From: Closterium sp. Naga37s-1
Lineage: Eukaryota > Streptophyta > Zygnematophyceae > Desmidiales > Closteriaceae
Assembly: GCA_947471745.1 (NCBI GenBank)
Contig: CANJKZ010000172.1
Location: 2,908,501 to 2,972,500 of the forward strand
DNA: 64,000 nucleotides
Reading direction: 5' to 3'
Part shown: positions 43,077-53,444 of the stretch, one piece after another
Layout: each line of letters begins with the position of its first letter
Numbering within the stretch: position 1 is the stretch's first letter
Position numbers and translations under genes: made by a program
Notes under the pieces: generated by a model
The model's input: the letters and a program-made list of their open reading frames with translations, nothing else
Told to the model about the DNA's origin: nothing
Database searches by the model: none

Positions 43077-44394
43077 GGGAGTTGTTGTCGTCCCCGTCCT
43101 CGCTTGGGCGGAGCCGACCTCGTGGTTGGGTGTACGGGAGGTACAGCCGACTTGTAGCAGTGGTCGACGGGGTTGGTCGACTTGCACGGGGCCACTGCAA
43201 TGCCTCCGACTTGGGAAGCCGGCGGCCGACTTCAACTGGTGGTCGGCGATGTGGCATGTCGACCTGGAAGTCGGCGCTGACTTGCAAGGTCACCGACTTG
43301 CAAGGTCACCGACTTGCAAGGTCGCCGACTTGGGAGGTCGCCGACTTGGGAGGTCGCCGACTTGGGAGGTCGCCGACTTGGGAGGTCGCCGACTTGGGAG
43401 GTCGCCGACTTGGGAGGTCGCCGACTTGGGAGGTCGCCGACTTGGGAGGTCGCCGACTTGGGAGGTCGCCGACTTGGGAGGTCGCCGACTTGGGAGGTCG
43501 CCGACTTGGGAGGTCGCCGACTTGGGAGGTCGCCGACTTGGGAGGTCGCCGACTTCAAGAGGTCGGCCCGGAAGTTGGCGCCGACTTCAGGGAGGTCGAC
43601 CTGGGAAGTCGACCTGCGGAGGGCGTCGACTTGGTGACGCCGACTTCGGGTAACCGACTTGGGTGGTCGGCTGACGACTGTGCTGGTCGACGTGGAGCTG
43701 GTCGACCAGGAGTGACGTCGACCTGGAGCTGGTCGACCAGGGGTGTGGTCGACCTGGTGAGGTCGACTGGAGGTGGCCGTCGACTTGGGAGGTCGACGGG
43801 CACATACAGGAGCACCTGGTCGACGTGGTTGCCCGGTCGACCAGGTTACCTGGGTGACGAGGTTCTGCGGAAGAGTGCGACGGTCGCCCAGGCGATGTTG
43901 GCGAGACTGACCTCGGTGGTGGTATCCCGAGGTCGACGTGGCGGATCAGGTGGAGTCGTCAGCACGAGGATGACACGGTGTGTGCGTTGTGCAGGTGACA
44001 AGGCTTAGCCCGCCAATCATCTGCGAGCACCTGCGAAGTAGGTGCGCTGCTGTTCTGCGGGAGCAACGCTGGCACGCCGTCAACCTGCAGCGTTGGCACG
44101 CCGTCGACTTTGCACCGCTGGAGCGCGGTCGACCAAGTCGTGCTGGAACGCGGTCGACTATGCTGTGCTGGCAGTCGACCGACCTGAATGCTAGCTCTGA
44201 TGTAGTCTTGCCATGCCAACTTCATTGTACCATTGTTGTCAACCTTCTCTAGTGAAACTCTTGCCAACTTGCCCCGTGAACTAGCAAGCAGTGTGTGCAC
44301 TAGGAAAACGACTAAGGACCAACGAACGCAGAGATCACACGAGCACCCGTGCCTAGCCCGTAGTCTAGCTCCCATTGTAGTAGTTATCTCCGCA
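43077..44394. other. 1.3-kb repeat-rich insertion in copia E RT
   Basis: It interrupts RT between DTWVLVD (ending at GTCGAC, 44395-44400) and DIDRAAVKGRRI (starting at GTTGAC, 43071-43076). It has no coding content of its own: a 16-bp tandem array, many interspersed GTCGAC hexamers (43160-44200) and a unique end (44200-44394). No TIRs found. The 6-9 bp around the two GTYGAC copies may be a target duplication. Confidence 0.65.
43270..43558. repeat. 16-bp minisatellite, about 18 units
   Basis: The unit GGTCGCCGACTTGGGA is repeated nearly perfectly, with three leading units in the variant GGTCACCGACTTGCAA. Because 16 is not a multiple of 3, each frame cycles through a 16-residue peptide period, and all plus-strand frames are open. 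This creates spurious long ORFs. Confidence 0.9.
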
Positions 44395-44396
44395 GT

Positions 44397-45204
44397 CGAC
44401 GAGCACCCAGGTGTCGCGTGACTCGAGCGCACGGATTTCCGCATCCATTGCTTCGTGCCACTCCTTGCTTTGTGGGCCTGTGAGAGCTTGTCGTGGGTTC
44501 TTAGGTTCGATGATGCGCGGAGCAGTGGAGATGGCAGCGTGAAGTCCCAGAAGCTGAAGGCCAGTGACGGTGCTGTCATGGCGATGTTGGGTGACGACTT
44601 CCTGCACGTCGTCATCATCGCTTTCTGGTTCAGGCGGTGCTGGTGGTGCTGCGTCTCCGCCGCTTCCGCTTCCTCCTGCTGCGCCTCCTCCTGTTGCGCC
44701 TTCTGTTGCGCCCGTTCCTCCTTCTCCTGAATCATCGTCGTCGTCGTCGTCGTCGCGGCGATCGCCCCTTGTGAACTCGCCTCTGGGATCCTGCTGCAGA
44801 ATTGCTGCTGCTGCTTCGTCCTCAGGTGAGGCGTAGCTGTGGCCCTCGTTGGCGTAGACGCGGTTTGCGTTCGTCTGCTCGTCGTCACGGAATTGTTGCA
44901 GAAACAGTCGCTCGTAGAAGATGACGTCACGCGCATTCTTGATTTTCTGGCTCAGGAGATCCAGGATGATCCACGCCTTGTGTTCGTGGCTGATGCCGAG
45001 GTGGATTCCCCAGCGCGCGCGGCTCTTGAACTTCCCGATGGTTGATGTTGGCGGTCGTCATTGAACCATGCACCCCCAGACGCGGAGCATGGAGGTGTCC
45101 CCCTTTCTTCCCGTCCATTTCACATGCGGCGAGGAGTTGCCGGTGATTGCGGTGGTTGACAGCAGGTTGTGCACCCGCACGGCGTGGTGCATTGCGTAGG
45201 TCCA
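44397..45204 (-). pseudogene. Copia E integrase C-terminus and pre-RT linker
   Basis: Minus strand after the stop at 45205: LLSTTAITGNSSPHVKWTGR, LRVWGCMVQ, a stop, then GKFKSRARWGIHLGISHEHK and DVIFYERLFLQQFRDDE. Next is a linker with an eight-Asp run near 44740 and a Gly-rich stretch (GATGGGAAGGSGSGG). The RT start follows: RIIEPKNPRQALTGPQSKEW and MDAEIRALESRDTWVLVD, where the insertion interrupts it. The conserved IN C-terminal GxxSxLRVWG-like layout is present. At least one stop. Confidence 0.75.
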
Positions 45205-47485
45205 TTAGATCGGCGGAAGTTTCGCCTGCCGCATTAGCGCCTGCACCTTCGTCATGAGGGTGCGATTCGTGCGCTCAGCTACGCCCTGCTGCTGGTGCGC
45301 GTAGGGGAGAGAGACGTGATGCTCGATCCCCTTTTGCGCGAGGTAATCCTGCAGCTCCTTGCTCCTGAACTCCGCCGCACCATCGGACTGCCAGATCTTC
45401 AATTTCTCCCCAGATTGCCGCTGCGCGTGCGCCAGCCACAGGCGGAATGCTTCGTAGGCTCTGCTGCGTGCTTCCACGTTTACGACCCACACGTGGCGCG
45501 TTCCGGCGTCGACGAAGGTGAGTGTATAGAGCTCGTCGTTGACGCCGCAGTGTCCTACGTAGAGAAAATCACTGTAAACCTTCTCAAGCTTGGCGTAGCG
45601 ATTGGTTCCCGGCTCGAGTAGGGGGAAGGGCTGGTGACTCAGCGCAGCTTCGGGGCAGACAGTGCAGCTGCGCGGGTGAGTTCCTCCTCTCACTTCGGAG
45701 TCGTCAGGGCGCAGCAGCGCGCCAGATGCAAAGACGCCGGCTTCGATGCAGTTCTTCAGAGTCACGCGCGAAGGGTGACCTAGACGCTGATGCCAGATGG
45801 CGTCGTCGGCGCGGAATCCAGAGGTGCGCATGTAGCGCGCCAGTGCAGCTGCGGGGTCTTCGTCAGGTGCCGGTGCAGGTGTAGGCGCTGCTCCCTCATT
45901 CTCTTCTTCTTCTTCGTTCGCCGTCGTTAGCATGAGGGCGAGAAATTCTCTGTCGCGGATGATGGAGTAGGGGATGTTGGTTTCGGGGATCGTGCCAAGT
46001 ACAAATGTCGGTTCGCGCGGTTCAGGGGCAGGTCCGTAGACGGTGCGTCGCGGGGTGAGTGGTTCACTACCCCAGTCGATGGTGTCCCAGGGGTCACTGC
46101 CTGAAGGGATGTCAGGTGGCGGTGGTCCTAATGCAAGGCGGCGCGGAGGGCGTCCAAGAGGAACAACAGGAGGTTCGGCCTCAGCTTGCGTTGTTTCTTC
46201 TTCTGCTTCCGCTTCCCCCCTTTGGTCCTCGCGGAAAGCTCCCCATCCGCTCGTTTCTCCGCCAGATGCTGCGCCCCATCCGCCTGTGTCGCCGCCGGTT
46301 GCGGCTCCCCAGCCGCCTGTGTCGCTTGTTCCCCATCCGCCGGCGCTCCCCCATCCCCCTTCATTGGAGGCGCTTTCCTCGTCCTTCTCCCAGGCGAGCG
46401 TTCCGCGTGCCTCGGCGAGGCTCTTCTGTCGAAGCTCTTCGGCTTCTTGTTGTGCCAACGCCTCTTCTTCCGTAGGCGAGAGCCGTTTCTTTGAATCGCG
46501 CCGGTGAGAGTATATCTCTGCCGCCTTCTGTTCGGTGTAGGGCCGGGGATTCCCATGTGCGTCGAAGGTGCCGACGCCAACGCCGCGGAGCATTCCTTGG
46601 AGATGCTGGGATGCGGGTCCGGGAAGAGGGTGTTCCGGTGTGCCGAATACGACCCGTGTAGCTGTTTCCAACTCCAGCTGGGATAGACCCTCCTCAGGCG
46701 GTGCGTCGCGCCCTGCTTCGCGAATGGCGGCAAGGCCACGGCCGGCGACCGCGCTCGTCGAGGTCGTCGGTGTGTGGCAGTCCCTGCAGACGCCGTCGGG
46801 ATCGGGGTCGTGCAGCGCCAGCTCGCGCGGGTGTGGGTGGTGTGGCACCCAGGGGCGCCCATCGGGGTGCTTCCAATCGCGGCGAAGGATGTGTTCGAAG
46901 TGTAGAGGGATGAGGTCGATTAACTCCTGCGAGTCGCCGCTGCAGTCGGGAATGTCGAAGTCGAGAACGTATACGCCGTTCTCGGCGTGCGCCCGTCCGA
47001 TCTGCTTGCGCGTTTTGTTCGGCATCGTGAAGTGAAGCAGGATGTCGCGCGTCTCGGGGTCGGTGCTGAGAATGACTCCGCAATCCAGGAGTTGCGCCGC
47101 CGAGAGTAGATTAAAGCGCAGGTTCTGCACAATCAACACGTCGTTAAGTGATGTGCGTTCGGCTCCCTCGTGCCTTGAGCACCACGATGCCTTGCGCGCT
47201 TGCGCGCAGCCGCGTGTTGTTCGCCACTGTGACGTAAGTGACTTCGGGGGTGGCGACGGCGTTGGATATGTAACGCTCGGAGCCCACCAGTTGTTGCCCA
47301 CAGCAGCTGTCCAGGTACCAGTTGTTGTAGCGCCTGTTATCGTTTCGCGCGAGCAGCGCCAGTCGCGGAGTGACGATGTGCGGGGTGTCAACCTTGAGGA
47401 ATTGTTCGCGCGCGATCCAGTCGATTGGTGCCGGCCGCATGTCAGGTACGTGCGGAGGGCTCTCAAGCAGCGGGACTGGTAGGTT
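45205..47485 (-). pseudogene. Copia E protease, GW-repeat region and integrase
   Basis: Protease continues in the gag frame after one TGA (47486-47488): NNWYLDSCCGQQLVGSERY near 47320, with LDSC as the aspartic active site. A 1-nt shift near 47165 moves to the frame that stays open to 45205. That frame carries NDVLIVQNLRFNLLSAAQLL, then a non-canonical insert of about 370 residues. The insert holds five Gly-Trp motifs (46230-46375), an acidic patch and Pro-rich stretches. The integrase follows with AIWHQRLGHPSRVTLKNC (near 45800), CTVCPEA, YSDFLYVG, WQSDGAAEFRSKELQDYL and QQQGVAERTNRTLM, providing the zinc ligands and D, D, E. A stop follows MRQAKLPPI. Confidence 0.85.
46230..46375 (-). other. 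GW/WG repeat region, possible Argonaute hook
   Basis: The minus strand encodes GGWGSAGGWGTSDTGGWG, AATGGDTGGWGAASG and GETSGWGAF: five Trp residues, each within GWG, spaced 6, 8, 11 and 11 residues apart in a Gly/Ser/Thr/Ala background, with acidic/Glu-rich flanks. This composition matches Argonaute-hook (AGO-binding GW/WG) domains of plant Pol V, SPT5L and some viral suppressors. The codons differ between units (GGATGGGGG, GGCTGGGGA, GGATGGGGC), so it is not a simple nucleotide repeat. The function is inference. Confidence 0.6.
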
Positions 47486-48847
47486 TCAGTCCTGGTTGTC
47501 GTCGTCGCTGTAGTCGTGACGCATGCTGAATGGATTGTTGTTCGGGGACGCCTCGATTGGGTCAGGTGCCGTCTCCGGTGACAGTGAGCGCGCGCGTGGG
47601 CGACGAGAGCCGCTCGTCATGGTCATGTTCCCCATGACATTGCGAACGGGGGCAGCTTGTGATGGCTGCTGCTGCTGAGTTGTTGGATTCAGGTTGCGCG
47701 GTGGGGGTTGATACCCCTGGGCGGGACGCGTGTCGTTCCTCGCGTCTTGTCGGCCGGACCAAGTACTCGGATTGGTCTGGCGAGGGCGAGATCGGTGCTT
47801 GCATCGATCCGCCAAGTGCCCGAAATTTCTGCAGATCTTGCAGTAGAGGCGCCGCGGTCGTCGTTCTTCCGTGTTGTCCGCGTAGAATGCGAGACGTTCT
47901 CTCTCTCGTCGTGGCGCTGGTCGCTGCTGGTCCATACCCCGTTGTTCGACGAGGAGGGCGGCGCAAAGGGCGGCCTCCGAGATGACCCCCTGCTGTCGGA
48001 GCAGCGCCTTGCAGGGCCGCCACTCGGGTCCGAGCCCTTGGAGTACGAAATTTACGAAGATTTCTTCAGAAATCGTACTCCCCAATTTCGCGATTTGATC
48101 GCGTAAGCTCCGACAGCGATTCAGATAGCTGTTGGCCTTCTCTCCTGGTGCCATCTTGGTCTCCAGTAGCTGCTGGAGCAGGCAGCTCGACGACACTGAG
48201 TCCTTGGGTTGGTACACACCGTTCAGGTGGCGCCAGGCGTTGAGGGCGGGAGCTGGAGAAGTCTTGTATGAGCGAATGCTCAATTGCTCTGTCGGCGACA
48301 TATTTCGCAGAAGAACCCCGTACGCCATCAGGGACTCGTTGTAGTACTTGGTTTTTGCGTCGTCAGTGTCCTCCGTAGGTCCCGAGTAGCTCCCGTCAAA
48401 GTAATGATAAATCTGCGCGTTTTGCAGCAGCAGCTCCAGCTCGAAGCTCCAGGTGTAAAAGTCTCTGCCGTCAAAGCACACACTTGTTTTTATTTTTGAT
48501 ATGCTCAAAAACCTTGATTGCGCAGAGAGAATTGCTTCATCGCTGGGACAGGGAGTCTTGGGGGTTGAGCCGTTCGTATCGAGAGAGAAGCCTTACGGGG
48601 CGGAGTTCTGGCCGTTTGAGGCCGGTTGAGTGGGTTGGGAAGAAGTTCCCGCATCGCCATTCCGCAATGTCTGGAGCCCTTGCTCCAGGCTCGTGAGTCG
48701 CTGAAGCAGTTGTGCGAGGACGGCGGAACGAATCGTCGTCGTTTCCTCGTTTGTCGCAGCCGGGTTGGGCTGCGCTTCAGCCGTCAGATTTGTCTGACCT
48801 CCAGATCCTCCGGCCATTCTTACACGCGATCGTGTGCCGGACGCCAC
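47486..48847 (-). pseudogene. Copia E gag (one internal stop)
   Basis: Capsid/nucleocapsid precursor that packages the RNA. From an ATG at 48847: an 84-residue N-terminal part with a predicted coiled coil (LAQLLQRLTSLEQGLQTLRN), a TAA at 48593-48595, then the same frame to TGA at 47486. The gag core has FDGRDFYTWSFELELLLQNA, LNAWRHLNGVYQ, LLQQLLETKMAPGEKANSYL and ISEEIFVNFVLQGLGPEW (UBN2-type). A zinc knuckle CKICRNFGHLADRCK (CX2CX4HX4C) is followed by a Pro/Gln-rich tail. The second part could also start at its own ATG (48508; 340 residues), in which case the upstream frame is a leader peptide. Confidence 0.85.
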
Positions 48848-48898
48848 TTTCCGAATGTCGCAGAGTTCGGAGATGGCGGTGCGAAGGATTCCTGAGTC

Positions 48899-48910
48899 GC
48901 TCTCATACCA
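48899..48910 (-). other. Primer-binding site of copia E
   Basis: The minus strand reads TGGTATGAGAGC directly after the LTR, one mismatch from the initiator tRNA-Met complement. Confidence 0.88.
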
Positions 48911-49345
48911 TGCTGCGATCAGTAGTTGATCGTGGCCAGGATCACCTCAGGAAGGTTCGCACACTTCTAATCTAGCGGTGGTGGGCCCTTATAGCAGAGT
49001 GAATGTAAATGCTTGAGATAATAAAAACATGCAGTACAAGGAATATAAATATGAGTACAAGGGAATTCGAAACGACCTAGCTAGCCATGTACTCTAAGGG
49101 GTACATTCCCTTATTACAGCGAAATCCAACCGTGCGACTCCGAGTGGTTACGTAACTGTTCGGGCAGAATCCTCGCCACTGCTGCTGCCTGATGCTGTCT
49201 GCCCGTCGGTCCAGATGCCCTTCGTAACCCGTCTGTCCCTTCGCATTTCTTCTGCCTTTTCGTCTTCACTCTTGATAGTGCGTGCTTCGGCTTTGCTACG
49301 GTGAGGAGTGCTCAATAGTGTTTTCACTAACCACTATTCGTAACA
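48911..49345 (-). repeat. 5' LTR of copia E
   Basis: 435 bp. On the minus strand it starts TGTTACGAATAG and ends GATCGCAGCA, followed immediately by the PBS. It is flanked on the right by GTAGA (49346-49350). Confidence 0.93.
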
Positions 49346-50738
49346 GTAGACGTACCGTATGGCTCCGGATATAAGCGCATGTGCGCTTATAATAAAATAT
49401 GTTTCTTTAGGGGGTGCGCTTCTAATTGAGTAGAAAGTACCGTATAAGCGCATGCGCCTATAAAAGGTGAAAAATGAAATTTGTTTTTTAAAATACCCAA
49501 ATGAAGCTCTCAATAAGGCGAACATAAACGAATCTTGTTCACGTGGGATCGTGCATGAAAACCAGGGGAAAACGGCCACGATTCGGTTTCCCACCGCACA
49601 ATTCAGTCTGGAAGCATCGAACATGCCAGCGCTGACTAAATATTGCCTTGCGGCCCAATCACAGAGTCATGCGCTAAATATTGCCTTGCAATGTACCAGC
49701 ACCTATTTCCTTTTCAAGAAACGTCCTAGACCTGCTTGGCGACTCACTGACGACGGCTGGTATAGCCGTGTCCCTCATGAACCTCCTGAGCCACAACAGC
49801 CTTCTACGCCACCTGCACCCCCTGCTCCTCCTGCTCCTCCTGCGCCTCCCGCTCCTCCTGCTCCTCCGAATCCGCCTGCTCCAGAATACACGGGCAATTG
49901 GCCCGCCCTCACGCTCCTTCTGCCATCGGCATTCGACGAGTTCTTGTCGGAACCCGAAACTAACAGGGCCCAAGATAAGTATATCGAACCTCTGGCGCCG
50001 GCACCACGTTGGGGCGAGCCTAAAGAGTGCCCGTGGGACGAGTCCGCCGTGGGCTCCGAGGACGAGCGTTGCGCCGAGGGCGACAAGGGCGCTGAGGGTG
50101 ATGTGGGTGCCGAGGATGATGCACGCGCCGAGGCTGATGTGTTTCTCGAGGGTCGTGTGGGCGCCGATGATGACGACGGCGTCAAGTACTGGTCGCGCGA
50201 CGGCCTACCTGAGAAGTTGCCAATTCCGTCGTTTCCCCCAGCTAACCGAAAGCCTCCCCACCCTTCTTCGAGAGCCATGATGCCCGCCCCCCCTCTCCCA
50301 GGCACAAGCCGATGCAGCATCAGCGTGAAGCGTATACCGCCCAAGAAAATCTTCGGTGGCTCGTGCGCCTGGAGGTTGCGGCGTCGTTGAGCAAGGTGGC
50401 ACGAGAGTTAGGCATCCATCGCAAGTGCCTGACCGAGTGGAAGAACCAAGCGCAGCTTATCAAAGACTCTCACGACGCATGGACGTGACTGCACAGGCGC
50501 GGCAGAGCTTTGTGGTATCGGCCGATGGTGATGAAGGTGTATGCGCAGCTCCTCGACTGGCGGCGCAAGGATATAGCCGTGTCTGTCGGTCGTCTGCACG
50601 AGTGGTCTTAGGAGTTCGTGAAGGTCCTCTTCCCGGACGTGAAGTGGAAAAGAAGCCAGGGGTGGTCAAAGCGTTTCCCCAAACGGTGGACTCTCAGCGT
50701 GCGCATGAAAACAAAGATGGCACAGAAAGCATCCGAGC
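49346..50738 (+). pseudogene. Pogo-like (CENP-B type) transposase fragment
   Basis: An exon from an AG at 50300-50301 to a GT donor at 50739. It encodes a psq/CENP-B-type first HTH (AASLSKVARELGIHRKCLTE, WKNQAQLIK) and, after a TGA, a second CENP-B HTH (QLLDWRRKDIAVSVGRLHEW, a TAG, then GWSKRFPKRWTLSVRMKTKM). This matches the two DNA-binding domains of pogo-family Tc1/mariner transposases. The DDE catalytic domain is absent. An upstream Pro-rich and acidic reading frame (49467-50280) may be an upstream exon. Terminal-looking palindromes lie at 49370-49391 and near 49450. Confidence 0.6.
49370..49391. repeat. Palindrome, subterminal to pogo-like element
   Basis: TATAAGCGCA-TG-TGCGCTTATA, 10-bp perfect arms. 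A related TATAAGCGCATGCGCCTATA lies about 70 bp further on, both preceded by GTACCGTAT. This suggests transposase-binding or terminal sequences. Confidence 0.6.
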
Positions 50739-51253
50739 GTAAGTTCCATACTGCCTTTGATTTCCTCGTTTTTCCTTTAACCCATTGCTAGAATTCGTGG
50801 TTATTTCTATGGGCGCGAGCGTGTGTGTGTGCAGGTCCAAGGTAAGCAGCGCCATAATGCCTAGGATCAAGAGACGCAAGCTGAAGCACCGAATTTGTAC
50901 ATAGAGAAGATCTGAGGTATAGGGAGGTGGAACACAGTCTCCAACCACAAAATGTGAGAGTACGCCATCCGTTTTATCATTCATAATATATTTTTTCTCT
51001 CTATTTTGGTTTCTTGTAAGGAAAAATCCTTTTCCTTACTTCGCGCCCCTGCTTACCGCGTACATGACTGTTCCCGCCACCAGTACCCAACAGTAAAACG
51101 TTACCCGCTCGCGACACTCGCCTCGACCACTGTTCCCGCCACTGTACACCTCGCGACCCAACCTTACAGTTCGGTTGGTGACCCGCGCTCCGGTCCTCCG
51201 CCTCGACATTTCCCAACCTCGGCGCTAGGCCCATAGCGCACCCCATTTTCTCA
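50739..51253. other. Spacer between pogo-like fragment and gypsy fragment
   Basis: No coding signal. Contains a short (GT)n near 50821 and a GGAAAAATCCTTTTCC inverted motif near 51020. It may hold the remainder of either flanking element. Confidence 0.35.
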
Positions 51254-51369
51254 TGTTACCGTTACCACGCTAGCTTCGCTATATATCTTTCGCTCATGCC
51301 TTCGCTCGATGGATTGTTTTTGCTTCGATGGTGCAATTCTCGCTCGCTCGCTCAATTGCACTCGTAACA
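51254..51369 (+). repeat. Candidate 5' LTR of a Ty3/gypsy element
   Basis: TGTTAC at 51254 and GTAACA ending at 51369 form a TG...CA pair with 6-bp inverted ends. Two bases later TAGTATTCAGAGCC resembles a tRNA-Met PBS. A TATATATC box lies near 51290. No second LTR is present in the window, and a longer LTR starting near 51015 is possible. Confidence 0.45.
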
Positions 51370-51550
51370 CTTAGTATTCAGAGCCTACGATCTCTTCTCG
51401 GACCGCACCCACACCTTCGCTTCCCCACTATCTCAAAATTTGGAGGGGGTAGACGTCTCTCAGCGACCAAGCACCGCTGTCAGTGTGCCTTCTCGTAAGC
51501 ACACTCAGCCACGACTGAGGCTCTCGCTGAGCTCGCCCGACACCCCCGCC

Positions 51551-52670
51551 ATGGCTGAATTCAATCTCGCGACATTAACACAAGAGCGCCTCGACCAACT
51601 CGTGCGTCAACTTGAGGAATCGACGCTTGCGACGCTCATGGCGGAACGCGACTCCGCCCGATAGCAATCAACGGTGAATGCACCAGCACCCGCAAATGCA
51701 CCTGCACAATCGGAAGAGCCGATTATCATGTCATCCGGCACACCGTCGCAGCACGACAGCGTGGGACAGCGCTTAGGCGCAGCCAGCGACGGCGCCGCCC
51801 AATCTATGCCGGGCATGGAGAGAACCGGGCGTGAATGCGCCTCGCGAGGCGCGACGTCACGTCGGATTTGCAACATCAGCCGGAAACGACGACATTGGTG
51901 AGCCGATGCCACTCAAGCCGCAGCGCCCGCCTTGCTTCGATCCTAGCCAGCGTGGAGGTCCGACGGTTCAATCGTGGGTGTTCACGATGAACGTGTTTTT
52001 TGACGCAAACTACGTCGCGTCGGATGCAGCGAAGATCCGGTACGCCGTATCATTGCTGCGGGGCCCCGCCATGGACTGGTGGCGAGTCATTGTGACGTCG
52101 CCGCGAGCCTACGAGCCACTGTCGCAAGAGGAACGGCCCGCGGGTCCAGCCGTCACCTGGAGTTCGTTCCGCGAAACCGCCCAATACAGCACGTGGGACG
52201 CGTGCTGCGCAGGGCTTCGGACGCGCTTCGAGCCGATCGCGGCTTCGACCTCGGCACGCCAGAGGCTGCGCACTTGGCGGCAGCTCGGGTCGGTTCAATA
52301 CTACACCAGCGGTTTTCTTGCGCAGTGTGAGCAAGTCGGCTATATGCACGAGGAGGAGCGGGTGGACCGTTACGTTGGTGGACTGAAGCCGGACATCTCG
52401 CACGAAATTCTGCTTCGCGGAATCTCGAACTTCAACAAAATCTTGGCGCTAGCGGAGAAAATCGATTTTTTGCGCCGTCCGAGATCGGGGTCCTACTACG
52501 GACATCGCCCTCGGGACCGATCGAGCACGCCACTGTACATGCCGTTGCGACGAACGCAGCTGCCGCACCATTTAAGGGGCGTTGCTATGCGTGCGACAGG
52601 CCGGGCCATCTCAAGAGCGAATGCCAAGAGGAGCTAAGACGCCGAGGAGCAGAGCGGTGGAGGGAGTCTG
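51551..52670 (+). pseudogene. Ty3/gypsy-type gag fragment
   Basis: Retrotransposon gag (capsid) protein. From ATG 51551: a leader with LTQERLDQLVRQLEES, a TAG at 51662, then a frameshift near 51835 into the main open stretch. That stretch carries PTVQSWVFTMNVFFDANYVA, AVSLLRGPAMDWWRVIV, TRFEPIAASTSARQRLRTWR, QLGSVQYYTSGFLAQCEQVG and EEERVDRYVGGLKPDISHEI. After another shift near 52545 a zinc knuckle appears, GRCYACDRPGHLKSEC (CX2CX4HX4C). It is cut at 52670 by insertion of copia F. Confidence 0.85.
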
Positions 52671-52798
52671 TGTCAAACATTATATATGTTACTATTCTGT
52701 AGGCTATAGTGGGTTTAGCCTTAGGGGGTACAACATTCTAGGTTTTCCTACTTGTACTCCCAATGTTGTTAGTTTCAATCACTTCTCTCATTCTGACA
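52671..52798 (+). repeat. 5' LTR of copia F
   Basis: 128 bp, TGTCAAACATTATATATG...TTCTGACA. The start resembles the LTRs of B and D. It is followed by TGGTATTACGAGCC, a tRNA-Met PBS with an extra AC. Confidence 0.85.
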
Positions 52799-53444
52799 TG
52801 GTATTACGAGCCTAGGTTAGGAACCTAGGACCGCTAGTTCCTAAGGGCCCACCGTTCCGCTAGAAGTGCCCTCGTGCGCCCTACCTTACTCGCGCCCTCG
52901 TGCGCCTCTTTACTAGTGCGCCCTCGCGCGCCCTCCCTCTCACGCTGCCCGTGCGCAGCCCGCTAGCCGCCCGCGAGCGGCCCGTCTTTTGAGCGCGTAG
53001 CCCGCTAGCCGCCCGTGCGCGGCCCCTTTTCTCGTGCGCGCGATCCGCTAGCCGCCCGCGCAGTCGACGCCGCCCGCGCGCAGCCCGCCCTGGCCTCGCG
53101 CGGCCCCTAGCACAGCCCGCGAGCTGCCCGTCGACCGGCGCGCGCCGCCGCCTCGCCCTCGTAGGCCGCCGCCGGTACGTAGGCCGCCGCCCGCACGTAG
53201 GCCACCGCCCTCACGAACGCTGCCGCCCGCACGTAGGCCGCCGCCTCGCACAGCCACAGACCGCGCGCCGGCCCACCCTCCCGAGTCGCACCGTGCCGTC
53301 CTGCCCGAGCCGCGCCGTGCCGTCCTGCCCGAGTCGCGCCGCCCTGACCGAGCCGCACCGCCCTACTATGCACCACCTGCAGCACCTGCTGCTCCTGTCA
53401 CTGCTACTGCTACTACTGCTACTGCTACTGCTGCTACTGCCACT

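Larger units (their letters stand above)
41157..49345 (-). mobile_element. Ty1/copia element E, full length with perfect TSD
   Basis: An 8,189-bp minus-strand element. LTRs lie at 48911-49345 (5' end in its own sense) and 41157-41597, a tRNA-Met PBS at 48899-48910, and a purine tract next to 41598. Both flanks are GTAGA, an exact 5-bp target duplication. LTRs differ by about 5 substitutions and 2 indels (about 1 percent), so it is fairly recent. Minus-strand order: gag, protease, integrase, RT, RNase H, with a 1.3-kb foreign insertion in RT. Stops and shifts show that this copy is not autonomous now. Its family is distinct from A, B, D and F. Confidence 0.93.

Noticed and set aside
43082..44008. 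308-residue plus-strand frame with RRLGRSPTWEVADLGG repeats
   Set aside because: It is the 16-bp minisatellite read through; any frame gives a similar peptide. No evidence of a gene.
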